A stretch of 64,000 nucleotides of DNA from the NCBI GenBank assembly GCA_009760855.2, contig WPIO01000010.1:6809501-6873500 (forward strand), in the 5' to 3' direction. The DNA is from Cristatella mucedo. Lineage: Eukaryota; Bryozoa; Phylactolaemata; Cristatellidae. Positions 22,376 through 64,000 of the stretch are shown here, piece by piece; the first letter of the stretch is position 1, and each line of letters begins with the position of its first letter. The notes below the pieces were generated by a model. The model was given only the letters and a program-made list of their open reading frames with translations. It searched no databases and was not told the origin of the DNA. The translations under genes and the position numbers were made by a program.

Positions 22376-23549
22376 AACATTCCGACTCAAGAACAGTTAT
22401 GGAAAAGACAAGGCGATCGAAGAAATGAGTGCCTTACAATAAGCAAGGGGTAGAGGAGAGAATGAGGTGCTCGGATCGGCGCCTCATTGAGGATTTGTGA
22501 GCCATCACGTAAAGATTCGTGTGCTTAGTGCTCAAAACTAGTGATGTGACTGGAATGTAATTTAATATAATTCGCTGACTCGCTAATGGGCCCGAAAACG
22601 AGATTTCTCACCGGCGGCGCCAACTTCGCAGGTCTGTGGTGGCCCAGTTTTCTAGTTGCCATATGACGCACCTTGCATCAGAGCACATTGCCATTCGACT
22701 AGGGAATACTCGCTTTTCCCCACGTCCCGTCAATCGGCATTTGCTTATAAACATGTAGAAGGCTGAGGGACCCCAAATGCCGCTAGAGTAGCCGAGCTCG
22801 AAACGGTTGACCACAAGCTTCCACGCCATTACATGTTCACAAATGTGCCTTCGTTGTGCCGTCGTTTCTCAGGAGCAGGAGCGATAACAGCCGACACTTT
22901 TCCGAGCAAATGAGCTGGACGCTATATTGATGCGAAAACTCTTCATGCCGGCCTTTCGCTTGCAGTTTTGGAGTTCACCGGCTCAATCACCTCCAAGAAC
23001 GGCACGTCATATATATCGGTCCTTCCACCTTAGTCGAGAATGGCTCGACGCGTTGGCTTTGAGCTTGCTACAGGATACTCTTTAGTGTTGCAACAATCTA
23101 GTCCTCGGATTTGTGGTTGGAGATTCGCATGCATTCAAACCACACTTTCTCCTAAGTGACCTAGTCACAGTTTAGCGGGCAAATAGTCAAGACTTCTTTT
23201 AGTGAACTCTGTTTCCTATTCCTCTGGACTCTTATTCCCCGTGCACAGTAATTTTAAGCATGCCGTATTAGAGAATTTGTGTTATATTTTTCAAAGCATA
23301 AGGTGAAAACGTGAATTGCAGCGGTGCACGCCATTCAGCACATCGAGCTGGCAGTATTCTTTGCTAGCCTGTCCGGTACCTCGAAATTTTTCATAGGGTA
23401 CCAAACGGGCGATTTTCTCAATAAATATGCGGGACTTTGATCGCATTGTGAAGCATGAAAGTTTTTCTCGCTTTCAATGACGGTCTCACCGCTAGGTGGC
23501 AGATGGCAGGGTTCTAGTGTAGATTCTCGGTTCCAACTATCGTGAGTTC
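22376..23549. other. Unassigned DNA
   Basis: No gene, RNA or repeat family was recognised between LINE copies 2 and 3. Confidence 0.4.
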
Positions 23550-26442
23550 GTAGTATAAAAAATGATCACAGCAAATATTTACTGTTTCTCATTCTTTCGC
23601 ACCACTAGATCAGTCAAAACTAGAGGTGGAGTTGCTGTTATCGTGCGGTCGAAATTCAACTTCAAGCCATTTGCAGTACCCTTGAAGCAGTCTTTTGAAT
23701 CAATTGTCTTGGTCACACCCAAAAACAAATACCTATGGTGGCAGTAGTCAATCGCCCACCAGGTACAAAATCCTCTTTTATCTCAGGATTTCTCCGATCT
23801 CATTTTGATTCTGTGTGCAAGAAATCGACCCTTCCTCGTTGTTGGTGATTTCAACGTTCACTTTGATAACTTATCTGACGCCTTCAGCACCAAATTTCGT
23901 GCATTGACTGACTCGTTGTCTCTTGTGGCTCATGAGTATGGCCCTACTCACATCAAGGCTCACACACTCAACCAGATTTTTTGTCATACAACTGCACTTT
24001 GTCATCACCAATTATTACCAAATCCTGCTTATCTGACCACATGCAGATCTCATTCAATCTACAGTGTGTGCCCACCTTCTCCTCAACAATAACCTGTGAA
24101 TCGCGAAACCTCAAGACCCTTCGCATAGATGCTGTCCGTGCGAAAATATCTGCTTCGCCTCTGCTGCTCAGTCCTCCCTCCGATCTGTCATCATTGGTAG
24201 ATAGCTACAACACGACACTAGCTGACACGCTCGACGAGTTTGCAGCTCTGACTAAGCGCACTGTTCGCCCTCGCCCAGACGGCCTATGGTTTACCTCAGA
24301 CATTAAACTAGTCAGGTCTACTAAGCTCATGCTTGAAAAAGCATACAAAAGATCAGGGCTGACTGTCCATCGATAGGCATATGAGCACTACTGTAGGTCG
24401 AACTAATCGATCCTAGCAAAAGCCAAATCTAGCTACTATAAAAACATGGTTGAATCAGAAATGCTCATTCCAAAATACTGATGTCGACGATCAACCATCT
24501 CCTCAACCGCTCCCAGATTAGCTCCTTACCTGATGATTCTTGTGATGATCAAGCCGATCGCTTCTCTCGATTCTTAGTGCAGAAGATAGACAAGATCAAT
24601 GAGTTCATCCCTGTGATGAAAACATCCCCGATTCCTGGCTGCACTTCAATGTCTACATTTAAGCAGGTCACTAGTGATCTCGTCCTGATGTTCATATCCC
24701 AATCAAAGAAGACAACAAGTCCTCTGGATCCTATTCCCACTGTCCTGCTTCTACGTTGCATTGATCTGCTGCTGCCATGCATAACTAACATCATTAATAT
24801 GTCATTAGCTTCAGGTCATGTCCCAGCACCTTTCAAAAAAGCTGTAGTCAGGCCACTTCTCAAGAAAGCTACACTTGACCAAGAGAACTTAAGCAACTAC
24901 TGCCCAGTTTCCCTTCTACCATTCCTATCAAATACACTGGAACGGGTCGTAGCAGACCAGCTGAACTCATATATTACAACATCAAACCTTGATAGTAAGT
25001 TCCAGTCTTGCTTTAGAGCTAATCACTCCACAGAATCAGCATTGTTTAGGGTGAACAACGATCTACTTAGGAATGCCGACAAATGTAGAGTGTCTCTGCT
25101 TGTTTTGCTTGATCATTCGGCAACCTTTGATACTATCGATCGTAAAGTTCTTCTAGAGCGCCTCTCATCTTGCCTGGGCATCACTGGCACTGCTCTCCAA
25201 TGGTTCAGGTCCTATCTCAGTGGGAGACTGGTACCTCTGAAATATGGGGTACCTCAGGGATCCGTGCTAGGTCTGGTTCTTTTCACGGTTTATCCTCTCC
25301 CTCTTGCTGGCGTGATTGCCAAACACAATCTAGGCTTTCACTTCTATACAGATGACACTCAGTTGTACCTTTGCTTTGATCCCTCCCAGCCTTCGAGCAC
25401 CTCAAAATTCTCTCAACTCACTTGCTGCATGTATTGATGACATCTGCACATGGATGGCAGCAAATTTTCTAAAACTAAACGATGATAAAACTAACTCACT
25501 AGTTATGGGCAAACCCAGTGTGATTCAGAAATCGAAAAGGCTGACACTCAAAACTGGCTCTGCCAGTGCATCTCCTCTTGAACTAGCTCGAAATCTAGGT
25601 GTCACGTTCCAAAGTGACCTCTCGTTAGACGACCACACCAGCTCCACAATCAAGTCTGCCTACTTTCAGCTACATAACATTGTTAAAATTCGGGCTTGTT
25701 TAGATAAGGATACCACGTCTAAGTTGGTCCGTGCATTTCTGACATCCCCTCTTGACTTCTGTAACTCACTGCTTGCTGGCCTATCGGCATGTGCAATCAG
25801 GCGATTGCAGCCGGTACAAAGTTCTGCAGCTAGGCTTGTCTGTCAAAGTGTCGCAGTTGCCACATCACTTCTCGCCAACCTGCACTGACTATCAGTCAAG
25901 CAACGGATCGACTTCAAGGTTTTGTCACTCACTTTTAGGTCACTTCATTCTTTGGCTCCAGCCTATCTCTCAGATCCATTCCACCACCAGGCCAAGCATC
26001 GCACCACCAGCTTTTCGGAATCCAACAGTTTACCAATACCTCGTAAAACCTCAAATCCTTTGGAGACTGTGCATTTAGTTCGTATGCTCCAGAAGCCTGG
26101 AACTCCTTCCCGACTTTCGTCACACATTCCCTAACTTAACCACGTTTAAAAAGAACTTAAAACACACCTGTTTAGGACAGTATTTAGTGGGTCCCTGTGG
26201 TTCGTCCTTCATGTGCTTATGCGTGGTGACACTGTGCATGCTGCCACTAACCACATTTGCATGCTGACCCTGTGCATGTCACCTTAATCATGTTATTCAT
26301 GTTGTTTACCAATCATGATTTTGCTTACCATTCAATCGCGTTTCCCTTTGCAGCAAATGTAAAGCACCCAGAAAGAGATTGAGTTCTCTGAGGGCGCTGT
26401 ATCAAGTGCATTGTTATTATCAATATTATTATTATTATTTAG
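23550..26442 (+). mobile_element. LINE copy 3, CR1/L2-type, 5'-truncated
   Basis: The plus strand carries part of the endonuclease (RGGVAVIVRSKF; FLVVGDFNVHFDNLSDAF; YLSDHMQISFNL), then a 318-codon open reverse transcriptase segment at 24481-25437. That segment has [52 protein letters not shown] and a catalytic YTDD motif where YADD is seen in sister copies. The C-terminal domain follows at 25352-26134, then the 3' UTR with AGAGATTGAGTTCTCTGAGG and an ATT-rich tail ending about 26440. Several frameshifts separate the parts. It lies in the same orientation as SINE-A at 26.6 kb. Confidence 0.93.
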
Positions 26443-26597
26443 CATAAACCCAAGACATAGCTTCGGCAGAGCGCACTTTGACTTTGAAACATATTTGCAG
26501 GGGTATGGCTTCACCCAGCCTGAATAAGCAACGAAAGGCCTCGCGTGCCAATTTCTGGCTAGTGTAATGACTCGTTCCTGCGTTTCGCCAATGCTTT

Positions 26598-26775
26598 GCC
26601 CCGGGTCTCAGCCCAGGGTTATGGTGCTCGCTCTTCACGACCCAGGTCGTCGCTTCGAGTCAGGCAATTGGCAATCCTTTATTACCCACTGCAATCGGGG
26701 TGATAGCCTACAAGGCTTTTCTACCGCTACACAAATGAGGCAGTTTAATCACCTAACCTTTTTACCAACGAAAAA
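26598..26775 (+). repeat. SINE-A (tRNA-derived)
   Basis: Contains CCCGGGTCTCAGCCCAGGG, then GGTGCTCGCTCTTCACGACC, a weakened B box, GCAATCCTTTATTACCCAC, GATAGCC...AAGGCTTTTC and CTACACAAATGAGGCAG, ending in TTAATCACCTAAC. It shares its upstream extension with the copies at 45.6 and 55.8 kb. Confidence 0.8.
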
Positions 26776-28076
26776 TACCTGAGATCGTAAGTAACATTTT
26801 GGCGACATAGCTATCCTTACAGAAAATCCTAGCTCTGTGAACGGCTCGCTCACCCCAAAGCCAAAAGGCACGCCGTGTAGCGTCTCGCCTCGTGCTTCGC
26901 AAGGCGAATCTTGGTTTTTAGACATTTCTGGGCGAAGCCATTCTGGGCAGCCACCGGAAACAGGCAGTGCTGGTCATCAGCAAGTTTTGGATCTTGAGGT
27001 CGCAACGATGAATGCAAGTGGTAGCTTACTGAAGATTCTGACCTCGAAGGTCAGCGACTGCAACTGATGCGAATGGGATGAGTCTGGATGGACCCGGTTC
27101 ATGATCAAAACTAATCCGAGTAAATTTTGTAGTTTCGTTGGACGGTATATACACATGCTGCATATTGTATCAGATATGTGCATCATCAGGCATCGCTACC
27201 ACCATTGCAAGGTTGCAATGGTAGGAAGCAAGAGTAGGAATCGTAAGCAATGGTAGGAAGCAAGCTCCTGTTAACAAATAGGCCTTGAACATTTGAGTCC
27301 GGCAATCGGGCAACATCTGCAGCATGCACAGGCTCGGCAGAAGGTGCACGCTAACTCAAAGCTATGAGGCCGACTTTGATGTTCTACTAGAACAATGCTT
27401 GTGTGTCGACGGTAAATTATCGATCTTCCTGCAGATCAAGTTACATTAAATATTGCATAAGTGGTAGTTTTTATAAGACCAACGAACCAAACATCATATT
27501 AACTTAGTCCAACTAGAGTGCTCACATTTGCATAACCTTCTAAATCCTTTTCCAGATGCATTATGCAAAAATATCTATATCTATGAGGTCTAAAAGATAG
27601 TTTCGTGGTGTGTGCAATTACCGATGGAAAAGTCACGAACAAAAAGAAAGTGTTTCTTTAATGTCAGCGAAGTTCAGGAACTTTGCGGTCTCACTAGCAC
27701 GTAATTGTTTCGTGTGGAATGGCGCAATGTGTAAGCTTTCGGGCAGATAGGTAATCGGATCATATGGCTAATCTGCCTTGGGCGTTGAGCACACGGCACC
27801 GAGCTCACTCTACGGGCTCATATCAAGTACCGATCACAGCACTCAACTGACGACACGACAGTGGCGATCAAGGAACACGAGCAGAGATACCTGCTACTAA
27901 CCACCGAGCACCTGCTCTCTCTCCAGCATCACTACGTGGGCAGAGCAGCTCCTGCACTGAGAAACAGCTTTTTTCGGATGGAATGTGCTCGGCTCTTCGC
28001 ACGGTTGCGGTTCAAAGTTGCTGTATGTCGTGAAGACTCAGACTGTTGGTCGGTAAGCTCGGGGTTGAAAAGCTGA
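26776..28076. other. Unassigned DNA downstream of ACSL
   Basis: Intergenic DNA between SINE-A and the 3' end of ACSL. Apart from the small repeat at 27201-27264, no feature was recognised. Confidence 0.45.
27201..27264 (+). repeat. Small inverted and direct repeat cluster
   Basis: ACCATTGCAA and its reverse complement TTGCAATGGT lie 2 bases apart (27201-27222). In addition GCAATGGTAGGAAGCAAG occurs exactly twice, at 27215-27232 and 27247-27264. Confidence 0.85.
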
Positions 28077-28082
28077 TTTATT
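28077..28082 (-). terminator. Candidate ACSL poly(A) signal
   Basis: AATAAA on the minus strand begins 12 bases after the TAA stop of ACSL. If used, the 3' UTR would be only a few tens of bases long. Confidence 0.55.
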
Positions 28083-28093
28083 TTGCCTCTTTC

Positions 28094-61665
<33,572 letters not shown>

Positions 61666-63094
61666 TCTCACGTCTCTCTACTATATCTCCCTTCATACCT
61701 CCTCACTCTCTAACCTTGTCACTGAGCTCTATAAACGTACTAATGCTGATCATGTGACTTATAATGCCACACCTCGGTGAAGCCTGTAGGGGTAAGAAAA
61801 ATTACTGCAGCCTGGCCAGCTGTTACTTTGGGTTTTGCCTTGCTAGTCACCTCTTGTCGGCCAGGTACAGAAAGAAAAAAAAGCAATGGTTTGGGAAGAC
61901 ATTATGCATGTTTAGGCAAACAGTCGAACATTTTTTTTTTATTCTTACTTATCACAATACAAGTACCCGGCATGCCCCAGTATCTGGCAAAATAGCAGTT
62001 CTAGTCTTTGGCCAAGCAAGTGTACCACGAGGAAAGAGCTGTAAATAATGTCAGACAAAGAGTTGCACTCACAGCAGAAAGCAGGCACACCGGCACGTGG
62101 TTTACAAGCCACGAGTGGCCAATAAAAAAGTACAAATTGCAACACTGGCAGCACCAGTTACTCATCGATTAGGACACTCCCAGTGCTCATCCCCCCTCCC
62201 AACTTATCTATCCAGTCGAACCACTTAATTAAGTGAGTGAATGTACAAATCCAGTACATTTTGAATGAACTTATCAGTCTCGCCAGCTAAATCGGTAAAG
62301 AACTAGCACAGTGATCCGGAGGTCTCGAGATCGGCCCCAGTATATGGCAATTTTGTTTCAGTGCAGTCTCGCGGCAGACCATCTCTGATTGCTCTACATT
62401 TCCCAATTACCCAAAATAGCACAGTGAGTGGTCCACATTTGAATGTCCTCTTTGAGGAACAAGTTTTATTCAGGACATTACTGCCAACATTTAGTATCAC
62501 TATTCAGAATTAAAAGCTAATTAAACAAAAGATTTGCTATATCCCTTGCTGTCTCTCTGAGCTTGACTACTGTTAACTCAGCAGTGGCCAGGCTGCCGAA
62601 AATAGCCATTAAGCCTCTACAGAGAGTGCCAAGTACTCAATCATCGGTGGGTCATTAAATCAAAGAGTTGGGTCGAGTTTCTTTACTAAACGAGCTTCGA
62701 TAGGTCCGTCAATCAGTGGATGTCTAGTAAACTCTTAGCTTTAACCCATAATGCCTACCATTAAAGAGCTCCTTCACACCAAGCTGAAACACCGTCCCTG
62801 CTCCAGCCTCCACGTGCCCATGGGGATCCCCACAAGACAGTAAATTTCCTGCCTGATGTTGTCACGGACCATTAATACCATGCTTTGTAAGTTGTCCTGA
62901 CACTAAGACTGTCGCGATCTGGCTGTTTCCTTTCTCCACTACTCAATCTACGGTTAGCTAAACTCACAATAAAACTATGGCCCGGTCCCTCGTGCCGGCC
63001 TCCAGGATTGGCTGGGAGCTCCAGCTCCAGAGAGTAGTAATAATAATAATTTGCACAGTAATATGGCCGAAAACCGGACAATGTGGCATGGACA
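61666..63094. other. Unassigned DNA (probable ACSL upstream intron)
   Basis: No exon or repeat family recognised. Confidence 0.4.
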
Positions 63095-63182
63095 ATTAGG
63101 GTTTGCGATTTAGGGTGTTGGGTTTAGGGTTTAGGGTTTAGGGCTTAGGGTTTAGGGCTTAGGGTTTAGAGGTTAGGGTTTG
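63095..63182 (+). repeat. Interstitial telomere-like (TTTAGGG)n array
   Basis: Degenerate TTTAGGG heptamers with TTAGGG and CTTAGGG variants over about 88 bases, flanked by ordinary unique-looking DNA. Confidence 0.9.
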
Positions 63183-63317
63183 CTCCAGCAGCAAGATGTT
63201 AGTGAACTAACATAGAGGAGAAAGCATTACTTTCTGCATGTTTAGGCCTAAAGTTGTCCCTGATGACTGGCAAGCAACCGGTGGCATGACACGAGCTGCA
63301 GACTGTACATGGTGAGC

Positions 63318-63490
63318 CGTGATGGCTCACTGGGTGAGGTGGTTGCTTTTCACGACCTCGGTCCCGAGGTTGAGGGTTCTAATTGCCATCCTAACCGGAT
63401 CCTTTATCGCCACTGCAAGCGGTGGTGATGGCCTTAAAGGCTCTTCTGTCACTATAGAAAAGAGGCTGTTAGATCAGCTAGTATTTATTT
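63318..63490 (+). repeat. SINE-A
   Basis: GTGATGGCTCACTGGGTGAG (A box), CACGACCTCGGTCCCGAGGT, weakened B box GAGGGTTCTAATTGCC, GATCCTTTATCGCCACTGCA, AGCGGTGGTGATGGCC, AAAGGCTCTTCTGTCACTAT and AAAGAGGCTGTTAGATCAGC. Confidence 0.85.
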
Positions 63491-63565
63491 TTATAGAACG
63501 TATCACAGAAGTAAAATGGGTTTTGTTTTTTATTATTGAAAATAGGCCCATAAAATTGTGCCGCT

Positions 63566-63708
63566 CCGAATAGTCCTGCCCCTGAATTTTTTTAGCCCAG
63601 TCGTCTATGCTTAATTGCCAACACCGAATTTTCCGGGCCATATTGTCTGGGTCGAATTGTCCAGGCCGAGTTGTCGGGGCCGAATAGTCCTGCGACGAAT
63701 TGTCCTAG
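63566..63708 (+). repeat. ~15-bp minisatellite, degenerate
   Basis: Recurring CCGAATAGTCCTG, CCGAATTTTCCGGG, TCGAATTGTCCAGG, CCGAGTTGTCGGGG, CCGAATAGTCCTGCG and ACGAATTGTCCTAG. The unit is about 15 bases with consensus near GGCCGAATTGTCCNG. Confidence 0.75.
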
Positions 63709-63893
63709 AACCACACGGCCACCATCTGGCTCACTCAGACTTACAGTATGCACCTTACACGTTGTGCTAGGTTGCTTGCTCCTTCCTCTCCCTCACTCCT
63801 CTCCTCCTCTCCTCTCCCTTCTTTCTCCCCTTCTGTCTCTCCCTTCTTCTCCTCATTCCACCCTTTCCCTCACTCCCTTCTCTCCCTCCCTGC

Positions 63894-63970
<77 letters not shown>

Positions 63971-64000
63971 CCTTCCACTTTTTCTACAATACTGACCAAA
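63709..64000 (+). repeat. Pyrimidine-rich DNA with (CT)n
   Basis: CT-rich sequence with a pure (CT)n run of about 36 units at 63895-63967, near the window end. Confidence 0.85.

Noticed and set aside
61760-62160. Candidate upstream ACSL exons next to acceptor-like and donor-like sites
   Set aside because: Translations show no similarity to the ACSL N-terminal region; the sites are probably chance.

Overview
The window looks like nuclear DNA of an invertebrate animal. It carries a spliced gene with GT-AG introns, many CR1/L2-type LINE copies, tRNA-derived SINEs and abundant (CT)n microsatellites. I cannot fix the species. A flatworm or other repeat-rich invertebrate is possible, but that is only a guess. 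There is no bacterial gene organisation, no operon and no CRISPR array.

Right half (about 28.06-60.43 kb, minus strand): one well-supported gene, a long-chain acyl-CoA synthetase of the ACSL1/5/6 type. Fifteen exons could be read by eye. All have plausible GT-AG borders and mutually consistent phases, and together they give 594 codons plus a stop, running to the C-terminus. The N-terminal exons (about 100 residues in relatives) were not found and probably lie to the right of the window. The AMP-binding signature (TSGTTG/NPKGAMLTHRN) and the fatty-acyl-CoA synthetase signature ([24 protein letters not shown]) are both intact and are each split by an intron. The large introns are filled with LINE, SINE and microsatellite DNA.

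Left half (1-28 kb): no intact host gene was recognised. It holds transposon remains: a broken Ty3-type integrase fragment (about 2.6 kb), a broken hAT/ZMYM1-like transposase (6.8-7.9 kb, minus), three large LINE copies (8.8-12.3 kb minus, 19.8-22.3 kb minus, 23.55-26.44 kb plus), a probable solo LTR nested in the first LINE, and possible LTR/gag remains near 18.4-18.9 kb. CpG-dense unassigned stretches lie at about 4.25-4.9, 12.4-13.2 and 15.6-16.4 kb.

Repeats tie the window together. The LINE 3' end (a conserved GAGATTGAGTTCTCTGAGGG block followed by an ATT-rich tail) recurs at least fifteen times. One SINE family (SINE-B) ends with the same block, so it was probably mobilised by that LINE. 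A second family (SINE-A) has clear A- and B-box-like regions and occurs about ten times. At 53.7 kb a (CT)n microsatellite has grown inside the LINE tail itself. No novel multi-gene system was found. The most checkable points are the ACSL exon set, its in-frame CAG-rich read-through after exon w7, the inverted pair of young LINE copies inside the gene, and the nested or partnered mobile elements.
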